From Bryoerythrophyllum caledonicum (taxonomy: Eukaryota > Streptophyta > Bryopsida > Pottiales > Pottiaceae), in assembly GCA_963971425.1 (NCBI GenBank), contig OZ020515.1, positions 39,413,198-39,477,197 on the forward strand: a stretch of DNA of 64,000 bases, in the 5' to 3' direction. The translations under genes were made by a program, and so were the position numbers. The notes below the pieces were generated by a model. The model saw nothing but the letters and a program-made list of their open reading frames with translations. It made no database searches and had not been told where the DNA came from. This document shows positions 24,561 through 34,924 of this stretch, in pieces; position 1 is the stretch's first letter; the number at the start of each line of letters is the position of its first letter.

Positions 24561-24649
24561 TCCTGGCCGAAGGAAAAGATTCCTACAGGTTGCAACCGAA
24601 GGCTCAATGTTTGTTCCTTGCTTTCTAGCTTGCTCCCGAGCTGCTTTTG

Positions 24650-24842
24650 TTTAATTCTCGCTTTCCAGCTTGAGGTTCTGGGCTGCTCTTGTCTGTTCCT
24701 TGCTTTCCAGCTCGAGGTTCCGGGCTGCTCTTGTCTGTTCCTTGCTTTCTAGCTTGAGGTTCCGGGCTGCTCTTGTTTGTTCCTCGCTTTCTAGCTTGAG
24801 GTTCCGGGCTTGGGCTGGCCGGGTCTTGGCTGGCTCCGGGCT
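24650..24842 (+). repeat. 42-bp minisatellite
   Basis: About four near-identical 42-bp units contain GCTTTCTAGCTTGAGGTTCC and GGGCTGCTCTTGTCTGTTCC. Because 42 is a multiple of three, both strands stay open and give false 14-residue repeat proteins. Confidence 0.8.
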
Positions 24843-25234
24843 TGGGGCTGGCCGAGGTTCGTCCTTCGTTATTTTAAGGTTTCCAAACATTCCTCATTAA
24901 TCGTTTATACTAACCTATGTAATAAACTATTCTAAAGTAGTATTAACCCAAAACCTGAACTTATTAGTCTAAGTTTATCATAGTTAACCTCTTAACTAAA
25001 AAAATTGAAAATTCGTGGTACGACAATTGGTGGTTCCTCCACACCTTTCCCAAGACAAGACACCATGTGCATGTGGTCCCAGTTACTAACATAAGACCTT
25101 TACTAAGATTCGTGGTGAAAGATCCTTTACTTTCAAGAAAACTCTAAATATGCCCTAGTTCTGTGAGGTGCGAGAGCGCGGGCCTCTTGCTATGCATTGT
25201 GAGCACAAGATTTCGCACAGGGAGCCCTCGGAGG

Positions 25235-25573
25235 CATGTAAGGTAAGCCTCCCCATAACCAACAAAAATCCACAGCCAACGCCTAATATTAAATTAGGGA
25301 ATATCCAACCCTCTTGCATCTCATTACCACCAACTGAGCTCCAAATGGAGGTTTGCTATTAGTCAAGACCCTTACTTTTGGTTGTTGGTTATGGGGGGTA
25401 CCTACTGCAAGCCACCCATTAAACATGGCTGCACAGTTTGAAAATTCATAACTAATTATGTTTTCATCGAAAAAATATGAAATCACTTGGGTTGGCATTG
25501 TAATTATATTGGTATAATTATCCCCAGTCTCCATGTATGCACGTTCCTTAACTTGTCGGTTTTAGGGGGGCTT
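25235..25573. mobile_element. small inverted-repeat element (MITE candidate)
   Basis: The left end TAAGGTAAGCCTCCCC and the right end GGGGGGCTTACCTTA are inverted copies with one or two mismatches. A third related end (GGTTATGGGGGGTACCTAC) lies inside at about 25383-25405. The size is about 340 bp with no coding capacity. Target duplications are not clear. Confidence 0.45.
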
Positions 25574-27256
25574 ACCTTAACATCATCACGGCTGCCGGGG
25601 TACATCACCATGGTTTCAGGCTGGTATCACGTAGAGATCGTAAACTGCTATGGACTCCTAGTGATGAAAATGAGTACAGCTGCAGCCTGGTCAGATCCAC
25701 AAGTCAAGTGGGCACTAGACTGGGCACTCGAGGCGGTAAGCCCGGGAGCGCGCAGATCAAGGGCATGAAAGTCCCCGAATGGAAGTGCGCATTGAAGGCA
25801 AGGGACAGTTCGAGGCTGACAATGCAGTGTGCACTGTGTACAGCCCGGTGCGCAGAGCGCCGCCATCGGGCTACTCACATCCCGGACTGATCGCTGGCTC
25901 CCAAGCGCGCCCGCCCTTAAATCCCTCCCTGCTCCCTCCGCACGTCCATGTTCATTCCCCGGGCCCTATATCCTATCGGCTGCTCATCAACTGCGTCTAG
26001 ATTCCGTGTTCGCGCTCACAGGTGGGTGGGTACGCGCTGCTCATTATCCCTTTCACGACGAGGCCTTGCACGCCGCTCTTACGGTTTAATAGATTCTGCA
26101 CGACAGAATCTACACGAGGAGTACACTCATTGTTCATTTTTTTTTATAGAAATAATTGTAGTTTGCTATTGCCTCAACTGATTGGAGATCACGAAGATCG
26201 GTTAGATGGAGGAACACACAACGCACAACTGCTCCGACAAGTGTAAATCAATCCAACGGTTCAATCAGCCGTGGCTCCCAAAAAACTTGTCTCATCCACC
26301 TCATTCTGGTTGCTTTGTTGTAAAAGGGTTAACCTCTAAAATCTCTATTCAGTTGATTAAAATTTGCCAAGATGAAGATTTTGAGGATGTTATAGTAGGA
26401 TCTTCTTCTAAATTTCTATGGGATGATTTGTTAAAATTTTGTGAATTTGGACCGTACGGATTCGAAGATAATTACAGTAAGAGTGATTTTTTTTGTACCC
26501 CGTGGATACACTTGGACATTTAGGGGTGTGTGAATGTGAGCTCGATCCCAGTTTCGCGCTTTCAGCCTTGCGCCCTGCCGTGCACTTTCCATTCCGGGCT
26601 TGGAGATACTTGTAAAAGCGCCGGTGCAGTCTGATCTTTCTGTCAGCTTTTATTTCAGCAAAGTGGAAGGAGCGGTCTTGCGTTGCGTTTCCACTGTGGT
26701 TGTTTCCTGGCTGAGCCTTTGGGTGAGTGGTCTTGCGCTTGGAGTTTCGGAGATTAGTTTGCTTCTGGATCTGACCTGGTGTTTGATGTGTTTTGGTCAG
26801 TCCTCGATCTAGCTGTTGTCGTCTTACTTTGGCTCCTGCATTGTCTATGGAGCTGCTGTTGGATTGTAATTTTCAGTGGGTCCCTTGGAAGGTCGGATTC
26901 AATTTGGGTCCGAGGTTCAGTCAGTATGTGGTGCTGGAGAGCAGAAGGGGAAACTTGGAGTCGAAGAAGTTACAGGTGGAAGTGGTGGTGGTTTTCGAGT
27001 ACAGTTTTTGATGTGAGTCGTGGTTGATCTTTTGCAGGTGTGGTTTGATCTGATTCGCGGTTCTCGGTTAGGTCACGCGAGGTGTTCGCGAGGAGTTCGT
27101 GGTGTGCAGCCTAGACGAGATGGACGAGATGCTCTCCCTGATGCAATGACAGTGAACTGGTGAATTTAGGTAAAGTAGCCAGTTCTGGAGGGGTTAACTA
27201 GCGCACGCAAGCGGGGTTTCTACTTTCGTGCGTGCTTTGGGCTCGGCGACACGACC
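25574..27256. other. upstream region of the histidine-rich gene
   Basis: This stretch is more GC-balanced than its neighbours and holds no convincing ORF. It probably contains the promoter and 5' leader of the gene starting at 27257. A possible 5' leader acceptor (TTTTGCAG) lies near 27036. I cannot place a TATA box or the transcription start with confidence. Confidence 0.35.
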
Positions 27257-28567
27257 ATGAACGCCCCACCGAGATCCTCCTCTGCCGCGGAGCAGTTAAG
27301 CAAGTTGTCCTTGAAGGACACTTCGGACATCCCGAAGGACCTGCTCAAGGTGTCGGAGCACGACCATGTGAACGGCGACAAGGAGAAGGGGTCCGGGCGC
27401 GAGAACGACGATCCCTCGGGGAAGGATGCCACCAACGGCGACACGAAGGGTGGCGATCACCACGGCCGTCACCACCGGGAGCGCGGGCACCACGGCCACC
27501 ACAGGAGCTCTGGGCACCACCACCGCAGCCCGCACCGCCACCACGGCAAGGGTGACGACACTATTTCCACCTCCAGCAACCACAAGGACATAGACGACAA
27601 CGTCTCCACCACAAGCAGCCAGCTCCGCCACCGCGAGCACCGTAGCCACCATCGCAGCTCGCGTTCGCCTGATCGCCATCACGGTCACGGCCACCGCCGC
27701 CATCATCACCACTCTAAGGACCACTCGCACTCCCCGGATCGCCACCACCATCACTCCAAGGAGCACGGTCACCGCAGCCACCACAGCTCTCACGGGCATC
27801 ACCGACACCACTCGCGCTCCCCCGATCGCCACCACCATCACTCCAAGGAGCACGGCCACCACAGCTCTCACGGCCACCACCGACACCACTCGCGCTCCCC
27901 CGAGCGGCGCCACGGCCATCATTCCAAGGAGCATGGCCACCACGGCCACCACAGCTCTCATGGGCACCATCACCGGTCGTCCCGATCGCCGGAGCGCCAC
28001 CACAGCCACCACAAGCACGGGCACCACCACAAGGAAGATTCCGAGCACCACAGTCACCACTCGGGAGGCCATCGCCACCACCACAGCTCCAGCCACAAGC
28101 ACCACTCGCGCTCACCAGATCGTCACCGCCACCACCACCACAAAGAGGGTTCCGAGCACCACAGCCACCACTCCGGCGGCCACCGCCACCACCACAAGCA
28201 CCACTCACGCTCGCCCGAGCGTCACCACAGCAAGGGCCATGGTCACCACGGGCACCACACCTCGGAGCATAATAGCCACGGCCACCACAACAAGGACCAC
28301 CACGGGCACCGCCACCGGAGCCACCACGAGGGCGGCTCTGAGCACACCGCGGAGCATCATGGCCATCATCACCGCAGCCACCACCACAAGGACGACTCCT
28401 CGTACGGCCACCACAGCTCCAGCCATGGCCACCACCACCGAGACCACGGCCACCGCAGCCACCAGAAGGAGCACCACGGAAAGCACCACGAGGACGAGAA
28501 AGCCTCAGTGTCGAGCGTAGGCAGCGACCATGAAAGGCACAAACATAGTCGTCACGGGAACAAGTAA
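27257..28567 (+). CDS. histidine-rich low-complexity protein
   Basis: A 436-codon uninterrupted ORF with a well-placed ATG (CGACCATGAAC). Residues 1-65 are ordinary and hydrophilic (start MNAPPRSSSAAEQL, LSLKDTSDIPKDLL). From about residue 67 to the end the protein is low-complexity. By my count about 145 of 436 residues are His, with Ser, Arg, Gly and Lys. A degenerate unit of about 17-20 residues starting SRSP(D/E)RHHHHSKEHGHH occurs about seven times. There is no signal peptide, membrane segment or enzyme motif. The codon pattern is GC-rich at third positions, unlike the surrounding AT-rich DNA, which supports a real gene. Poly-His runs can bind Ni, Zn or Cu and can target nuclear speckles, and RSP motifs recall SR proteins, but either role is inference. 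Antisense and alternative frames are also open because of the composition. Confidence 0.75.
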   Translation: MNAPPRSSSAAEQLSKLSLKDTSDIPKDLLKVSEHDHVNGDKEKGSGRENDDPSGKDATNGDTKGGDHHGRHHRERGHHGHHRSSGHHHRSPHRHHGKGDDTISTSSNHKDIDDNVSTTSSQLRHREHRSHHRSSRSPDRHHGHGHRRHHHHSKDHSHSPDRHHHHSKEHGHRSHHSSHGHHRHHSRSPDRHHHHSKEHGHHSSHGHHRHHSRSPERRHGHHSKEHGHHGHHSSHGHHHRSSRSPERHHSHHKHGHHHKEDSEHHSHHSGGHRHHHSSSHKHHSRSPDRHRHHHHKEGSEHHSHHSGGHRHHHKHHSRSPERHHSKGHGHHGHHTSEHNSHGHHNKDHHGHRHRSHHEGGSEHTAEHHGHHHRSHHHKDDSSYGHHSSSHGHHHRDHGHRSHQKEHHGKHHEDEKASVSSVGSDHERHKHSRHGNK

Positions 28568-29523
28568 GCCATTGATGTTGCTGCACACGTACGTCGATGA
28601 TCATAGACGTGGATTTATATAATTACATATATTTATGTGTTTCCGGAGATCATCCTCTAAAGCCAACAGTGTTTCAGAGAGGCGTAGGCATCGTGGCGAT
28701 ATTCATGAGTCGAGTCTCTTGGATGGGCACTGAGATGCTCGAATGTTCAATCAGGGACGTAAACGAGCGTGGCAGTTGGCTCCTCCAGGCTACGGCTTCT
28801 TCGGCCCACCATTTCACTGCCGCGCGCGCCTCGTTCCAGTCTGATATTTCCTCCATCGCTCGCATGATGCAGACCATGATACCTCCTGTCGCGGTTTCTG
28901 TTAGTCACTCAGGTCGAGCAGCCAAGGATATATGTATTAGTAGTAGTGTGGCCAGGCGAAGCTTAGTTAGCTAATCGTGTATACGCAATTCCTGAATCTA
29001 GAATCATGATCTCGGTCACCACATTGTCATTCCATTGATAGCTCCATCAAGAGGTTTCTCATTTGAATCCTGTGTACTGATTGTCTGCTCTTTTTTTATT
29101 TGTTAGTAGTGGGCCGAGGTTTCTCATTTAATCGAGCCGTGTTGTTGTCTGCACTTCTTCGGTGGCGTTGCGTGTGTCTTTCAGTACATGTGGTTGTTTC
29201 TAGAACTGCGGTCAATGTGAGCTTTAGAATTACTTCGATTGTCCACCTAGAACGCAAAGTGCGTGGACTTTCTGATAGAAATTTCAACACAAAGTACCTT
29301 GACGGGTGTTCCTTCTGACAATTCACAAGATTTATTATTAGTGCACAACCAAGAATAACGACATGAGCAGGAGTCTCGTTCTCGCATTGTCCAGATTTCT
29401 ACCTCGAGACTTATTCTAGAGCTACTGCAATTCTTCACCGTCACCACTAAATGATTTACAATCTGAGGATGAGGAAGTGCTCGTAACCAGCTCTGAACAT
29501 TATAATGTAGGGGCATCATCGAC
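28568..29523. other. 3' region of the histidine-rich gene and intergenic DNA
   Basis: No convincing ORF. It probably holds the 3' untranslated region of the upstream gene and the downstream flank of the convergent small heat-shock protein relic. I see no RNA gene. Confidence 0.4.
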
Positions 29524-29934
29524 TTACAATTTGGGGGCGACATGGATCTTGCGCACTTGCGACTCCTTCTCCAGTTTCGGCACCACCACGGTGAGCACGC
29601 GGTGCTCCACTTTGGCAGCGATGCGATCCTAATTCACGTTCTCCGGGAGCCTGAACCTGCGCAGGAACGCGCCGCGGCTGCGCTCCGCGCCGTGTCATGA
29701 AACCTCCTCCGTCGCGTTTTCCTCAGGCTCGTTCCTGCGCTCCCCGGCGATGCTGAGCGTCCGCCCCTCCTCCACCTGCACCTGCACGTCCTCCTTCCGC
29801 AGCCACGAAACGTCCGCCTCGATCACGTGCGCCGTCGCCGTCTCCCTCCAGTCCACGCTCAGAAACCAGGTGAAGTGATCCGGTGCGTCCCACACGCTGC
29901 CCCGACGCCCGAAAATCGACGACAGCGCCATCAA
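29524..29934 (-). pseudogene. class I small heat-shock protein (HSP20) pseudogene
   Basis: One frame from 29934 to the TAA at 29524 encodes the alpha-crystallin domain of cytosolic class I small heat-shock proteins, ATP-independent chaperones. The start is MALSSIFGRRGSVWD. It continues with VDWRETATAHV, the beta strands EDVQVQVEEGRTLSIAGER, the block RSRGAFLRRFRLPEN, and a C-terminus with HRVLTVVVPK and an I-x-V-like tail (KIHVA). Two in-frame stops break it: TGA at 29695-29697, where the family has Trp (TGG) before His, and TAG at 29629-29631 after RLPENVN. The segment before VDW is shorter than the usual 40-50 residues, so the N-terminal arm is partly lost. The rest has stayed in frame, which suggests recent inactivation or assembly errors. 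It is divergent to the ATP23 gene. Confidence 0.85.
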
Positions 29935-30328
29935 AACTCCTCTTTCAACGATGAGCTAGATGAGATCAATTCGCTGATTGCAGGGGTTGATCTGCCCACA
30001 GTTTGTTAGGATTGAAACAGAGATGGACCAGGTAACTTCTGGAAGAGACAAGGAGCAGGAGTTTCTATGAACTCGTGCGGGATGAGGCTCGCCCTTCCCA
30101 TCACCTTCTGGATCTCAACTTTCTGCAAATTTCTGGGAATTCCTCTCAATTTTTCTTCGAGATTCTTGTGTCACCTGCGAGTTCGGTGAGTCGAGCTCGA
30201 AATATAACAGTTGATATCCGGATGGGTGATGAACTGCGAGTTGGGTGCCTCGGGTAGGAACCCAGTTCAGCGATGGACGTGATTAGTTTGTTTGTTCGAT
30301 TGCTTATCTATTTTGAGGAGCGGCAGCC
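29935..30328. promoter_or_regulatory. divergent upstream region, sHSP relic and ATP23
   Basis: About 390 bp separate two divergent starts, so both promoters must lie here. I looked for paired nGAAn/nTTCn heat-shock elements. TTCTGGGAATTCC near 30133 is similar but its spacing is off, so I do not claim one. No clear TATA box. Confidence 0.4.
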
Positions 30329-31626
30329 ATGGAGGAGGCCGCGAGCAGTTCGAGCAACGATGGGTATCCGACGGGCACGACCCCGGAGCATTGCCAACAC
30401 ATGATCAACCACTCCCTCTCTCGCAGTCAGTAGGCCCTCGCTGCCAAGCTTTTGCAGGGTTTCGGGTTTATGGCTTGCAAGGTTTTGAGGGTTCTAATTC
30501 TCGGTGTGTTTCGTGGTGGCAGATCCGACGGTGAAGTTTGTGCGGGAAGCGCTCACCAAGGCCGGATGTCCAGTTGCGGACAAATTCTTCAAACCTGAGC
30601 TCTGCTCGATGAAAGTGGGAGGCGGGTTTAAGCAGGATGATGGGGTCTGGTTCTTTCTCTCTGAATTCTGTAGGGTTAGGGTTAGGTTCGGTTCCGGTCT
30701 TTACCTTCTGTTTCGATGTTTTTGAACTTTGGATGTTGGTATGAATTTTTCCTGGGAATGTGCGATGTTTGTGATGCCAAGGATCAGGTTTAGGGTTTTA
30801 GGATTCTGTTGCTTGGGCTTGTTGAAACTTTGGACATACTGAGGCATGAATTAAAAAATTAGGGTTTAGGACGAGTGCATTATTTGGTGTTGTATGTTGT
30901 GGTTCTTCATGTCGAGTGTTCCCTGCATGTGATTCGATGTTGTTTATGCTATGGTTAGTGTCTCATAATGGGTAGTGTTTGCAGATTGTTATTTGCAGCA
31001 ACAATGTAACACATCAAGACGAGGTGGATGTGGCACTGACACACGAGCTTCTACATGCCTACGACCATTGTCGTGCTGCCAACTTAAACTGGACCAACTG
31101 TGAGCACCATGCTTGTAGTGAGGTACATGTCATTCCTTAACCGTGTTGAGTGTCGATCATTCACATCTATTTTGTCGTCACAATCTGTTCTGGTCACGAG
31201 TGGAGACCAGATGTAACGATTGTCAACACATGTCCTGCACAGATCAGGGCAGCCAACTTGAGTGGAGACTGCGCCTGGAAACGTGAACTGCTTCGGGGCA
31301 ATACCAATATTCAAAAGCAACATCAGGTATACTCTCTTGTAATTTTGCATTAGAGATATGAACATCTTATCTTTCTGTCCTTATTAGCTTATGACCAAAG
31401 TTACTTATGACCAAAGTTAGCTATTGCCTCTTGAGAATGATCCCATGTCTAGGGTTTAGACCTGAAATGAGTGGTTATTGGCTTATTGCAGATATGTGTA
31501 AGGAGGAGAGCACTCATAAGCGTGGGCTTGAATCCACACTGCTCAATGCACCGGGCAATTACAGCGATTGACAGGGTTTGGAAGACATGTTACAACGACA
31601 CCCAACCATTCGATAGAGTCCCGTAA
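30329..31626 (+). CDS. ATP23: ATP23 metalloprotease, mitochondrial intermembrane space
   Basis: Five exons join in phase: 30329-30425, 30523-30644, 30985-31122, 31243-31326 and 31492-31626 (576 bases, 191 aa). All introns are GT-AG, e.g. CGCA|gtcag and TGGCAG|AT. ATP23 is a zinc metalloprotease and chaperone. In yeast it cuts the leader of mitochondrial ATP synthase subunit 6 and helps assemble the F0 part. Zinc-binding HELLH is at residues 93-97, followed by the conserved AYDHCRAANLNWTNCEHHACSE. Exon 4 holds IRAANLSGDCAWKRELLRG. The C-terminus CYNDTQPFDRVP is diagnostic. Many Cys residues fit oxidative import into the intermembrane space. There is no membrane segment, and the length matches plant homologues (about 190-200). 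It lacks an obvious presequence, as expected. Introns 2 and 3 contain TAGGGTT-type telomere-like words. It appears intact. Confidence 0.93.
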
Positions 31627-32021
31627 ACATGTAACATTCGCCATTTTTAACTTACAACTGATTCTTTTGGTGGTTGCACACTATTATTGAGTTGGTGTCT
31701 TTTCATGAAAGGTGTACTGGTTTTATTATGAAGAGGAACTGCTCTCTGACGTTTTTGCATGCTTATTGATTCATATTTTGAGGTACACACCAGAATTCTG
31801 GAACTCTGTTCTAGCAATTTATTTTCACCCACTGAAAGGAGAGGCGTAATCAAAGGCACCTAAGGAGCTCCTCTAGCTCAATACTGAGGTACCCTGAAAA
31901 ATGGCTGAAATGTTTTACAGACCATGTACTTGTTCCTGCCAGTTTAAATTTTTCATTGTAGAGGACAAGCCCTCTGTCGCTGAGAATTTCCAATTATGAC
32001 GGTGGGGCTGGGGCTGGGGCT
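31627..32021. other. 3' flank of ATP23
   Basis: Probably holds the 3' untranslated region and polyadenylation site of ATP23. No ORF or RNA gene can be supported. Confidence 0.4.
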
Positions 32022-32305
32022 TTAACCCTGTAAGGGCTAATGGTCGTTTCGGCACGATAATCTTGATAGCAAATGCTACATGCCACCTCCATGAAAAATT
32101 TAAACTAGGACATAGAGGTAGAGGAAGATGGGCATCTATTGAGACCATTGCCACTAAAATTAGTGCAAACGTCGGTGAGCTACAATGATTTCCGTGAAGG
32201 GGGGTTGTGATGAAATGTACCATTTGCGAAGATGTTTTCCTACATGATCTAGAACATTTGTAGATTCTTGTAGGCTAGAAAACCTCATTGGCCTTAGCGG
32301 GTTAA
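32022..32305. mobile_element. TTAA-flanked MITE, short family, copy 1
   Basis: Bounded by TTAA on both sides. The left end is TTAACCCTGTAAGGGC and the right end is GCCTTAGCGGGTTAA, an imperfect inverted repeat. The 284-bp interior (gggcatctattgagaccatt, gatttccgtgaagg) is shared with the elements at 32433-32714 and 55230-55455. Non-coding. TTAA ends point to a piggyBac- or Sola3-type transposase as the mobiliser. Confidence 0.7.
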
Positions 32306-32432
32306 TTGTACCTGCCCAGTGTACTGTAGCCACGAATTGTAGATTTGAACAAACTTTTTCCTTTGGGTTGTTGCTCATGAAAATGAAATGTCTAATTTTA
32401 GTATCTAATTGTATGAAGTTGAACTTTATCTT

Positions 32433-32714
32433 TTAACGCCTGTGCGGCCTTGGCACGGTTAATTTTGGTGCTTTTGCTCTCCTAACTCTTCCACAATTAG
32501 CCATTGTCTCTCACGTCCTCTGAACACCTATGGAGCTCCTTGTTAGCTTTCCAACGGATCTCTCCAATCTCCAATCCATGCAAGCATTAGCAAACTACAG
32601 TGATTTCCGTGAAGTAGTGTCATATTGAAATGTACCCACTGTGTAAATAATATTTTGCCTAATCTATTGCCCTCGTAGACTCTCCTAGGTTCTCATGGTC
32701 CACTTAGGTGTTAA
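32433..32714. mobile_element. TTAA-flanked MITE, short family, copy 2
   Basis: The left end TTAACGCCTGTGCGGCC and the right end GGTCCACTTAGGTGTTAA are imperfect inverted copies flanked by TTAA. The length of 282 bp is almost the same as copy 1, and they share the interior words AGTGATTTCCGTGAAG and ATTGAAATGTACCC. Non-coding. Confidence 0.65.
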
Positions 32715-33184
32715 AGGGTTGAGTCATTTTGGAAGCTTTGAGGAAGTTTTGCACAACATCCAACAATTGATGAAATTGATTTGAGTGTATTGTACATATT
32801 TAAACTCCAAATCATGATCTAATTTTTGTAAAATGAGCTTACAATGTATGTGCCAATCTGAACTTGAATGTTAAGAATCCAGTTCCTCACAGATATTGTG
32901 TCAATCGAATTTTTGTGCAACTAAAGACCACATTTTGGCTTCATAAACACCAAGGGGTCAAAAGCATGTTGTTCAAAACGCCTATCTAAAATTGATGCTT
33001 TGATCTAGGTATTATTTCTTTCAGTACAAAGACATTCAATTGAATAATAGTACAAGAACGTACTCCTACATGCTTTATCAGTGTTTTTGAAGTTCTTCTA
33101 CTGTAGATTTTGGTGATGGTGGAGAAGAGTCCGTTCTTAACAAGCACATGTTTGTCCATCATTACTTTAGAAAACAATAGTGCA
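32715..33184. other. AT-rich, no gene seen
   Basis: AT-rich non-coding DNA. The words TTTAAACTCCAAATCATGATCTA at about 32799-32821 recur just after the 18-bp array near 62988-63005. Confidence 0.35.
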
Positions 33185-33290
33185 AACCATTCTAATAGAT
33201 TTACAAATGCTAAAATTTTATACACTTAGATGAATATTTTTTCCAACTATGTTTACAATGATCTCCTCTTTAAATAGTATACCCTACTAT
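33185..33290. repeat. half copy of the TAGTGT-end foldback MITE
   Basis: Matches the left arm and loop of the elements at 47277-47504 and 55863-56080 (GATTTACAAATGCTAAAATT, TGATGAATATTTTTTCCAAC, then a block with CCTCTTTAAATAGTAT). The right arm is missing, apparently replaced by the next element. Confidence 0.5.
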
Positions 33291-33306
33291 ACTGGTGAGT
33301 ATACCC

Positions 33307-33854
33307 CACTACACTAAAATTTATGTTTAGTGTAGTGGTACGAATAGTATACACTATTTGTAAAGAAGTTGACAATTAGTGTTAGCTACCAATGTCATTA
33401 ATGTAACCTTCACTCAAACCCCAATCAATTCCCCAATCATTCCAGCCCATGCTTGTCTTCAATTGCAACATTCAAATGGTCATAACTCATTCAAAACTTG
33501 TCCAAATTGGGCAAATGAGGTGTTTTTTAGCATCTACATTTTCTGTAGATGCCAAAAAAACACCTCATATGTCTAATTCGGGTTTATAATGAATGAGTTG
33601 TGGCCAATTGAAAGCTGCTGATAAGATACTCTGAGAGCCCTCGACTGCTGGACCTTTTTTAATACTTCTACTATTGATACACTAAATGTGCACAAGTGAA
33701 AAAAATTATATTGAAATCTTTACTAAAATTGACAAATAGTGTAGTAGTTGGCATTTAGTATAGGGTTTTGTCACTACACTAAATGCCTATTCGCAATTGG
33801 TGTATGGATTCGCATTTAGTGTATACTACACTAAACATAAATTTTAGTGTAGTG
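33307..33854. mobile_element. CACTA-ended MITE with palindromic termini
   Basis: Left and right ends are inverted copies of about 30 bp beginning CACTACACTAAAATTTATG. Each end is itself a hairpin, because CACTACACTAAA pairs with TTTAGTGTAGTG across a 7-base loop. TAGTGTA words also recur inside near both ends. The element is 548 bp and non-coding. A three-base target duplication is not obvious. The CACTA start and subterminal repeats suggest mobilisation by a CACTA transposase. Confidence 0.65.
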
Positions 33855-34126
33855 AGTTTTGTACATAACAAATTCAAAAATCAAGAATGTAAAAAAAAAT
33901 TGGAAATTTTTAGAGATTTGTCTTGGTGATACCCGCATAATGCCTATGTGATGCACAAGTAATGTCTAGGTAATAATCATTATTACCCATTGTGTCCAAA
34001 CCACTACAATCTAGAAAGATAATTAGTTCGGCACTTAGTGTCCAAAAGTGACCACTTCGTACAGTAGATAGTTGTGCTCACAGTAATCATACTACTAAAA
34101 TCATAATCCGCGTAGTGAACCACGAA

Positions 34127-34217
34127 GTGATCAATCGCGCAGTCAACCGTGCAGTGAATTGTAGGAACGGTGCAGTCAACCGTGCAGTTAATTGCGCAGC
34201 CAACCGCGCGGTGAATC
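34127..34217 (+). repeat. short tandem repeat, GCAGTCAACCGTGCAGTGAATTG core
   Basis: Three to four imperfect units of about 24 bp built from CGCAGTCAACCGTGCAGT and AATTG. Non-coding, and GC-rich compared with its flanks. Confidence 0.7.
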
Positions 34218-34221
34218 ATGT

Positions 34222-34924
34222 TACCTTTTTTTAAATATAGTTTGTAATATTAAAACTACATTAAAATGGTTGGACTAATGCGTTGCAAAGCTTGAGCTTG
34301 AGTTTTTGGGTGTGACAAATTTGCATTTGTGTGTTGCAATTTGTGCTCTTGATTACAAATTTGACGTTCAATTTTTTTTTTGAGTTAAGCACTAAAGATT
34401 GAATTGTAAATTATGAGTTGTAAACTTGGAGTGAAAAAGTTGTGAAGTTGGAGTTGTGATCTTGGAGGTTGGCATACAAAGTTGGAGTTGCAAAATTGCA
34501 TATTCGAGTTGAAGAGATTGGAATTACAAGTTTTGAGGTGAGATTGCAAGTTTTGAGATTGTGATTGCAAATTGAGTTTGTGGGTGTGTGAAATTGAGAT
34601 TGTAATTGTAAATTGAGTTTGTGGGTGTGTGAAATTTGCATTTGTGTGTTGCAATTTGTGTTTATCCAAAATAAATTTGGAACTCTTAATTACAAATTTG
34701 ACGTTCATAACATTTTTAAAATTCCATGTTAAAATGCAAAAAATCTAAAATCTATATTTTTTTTTTAATTCTATTCTATTACATTATTAAAATTCATGAG
34801 TAGGTTTCAAAGACATATTTATATCTTATGTAGATTGTTGTTACCTTTCTTTTTTTAATATTTTGTGACATATAAACTACATTAAAATGGTTGAACTAAT
34901 GCGTTGCAAAGCAAGTGCCAACTG
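34222..34924. repeat. nested direct duplications; possible Helitron-like end
   Basis: A block of about 70 bp near 34222-34290 recurs at 34840-34912 (ACTACATTAAAATGGTTG, CTAATGCGTTGCAAAGC). A second block (TTTGCATTTGTGTGTTGCAA, TTACAAATTTGACGTTCA) occurs at about 34318-34370 and 34634-34707. The second outer copy is followed by CTAGT at 34922-34926 shortly after a weak hairpin (GCGTTGC/GCAAGTGC), as at Helitron 3' ends. No Rep/helicase coding sequence exists here. Confidence 0.45.

Noticed and set aside
27296-28604. Minus-strand ORFs of 269 and 296 codons (Val/Ala-rich and Gly/Cys-rich) and an alternative plus frame
   Set aside because: Shadows of the histidine-rich gene. CAC/CAT repeats read as GTG/ATG or GGT/GCC in other frames.
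30120-30150. Heat-shock element upstream of the sHSP relic
   Set aside because: TTCTGGGAATTCC has the right words but not the two-base spacing of a true nGAAnnTTCn array.
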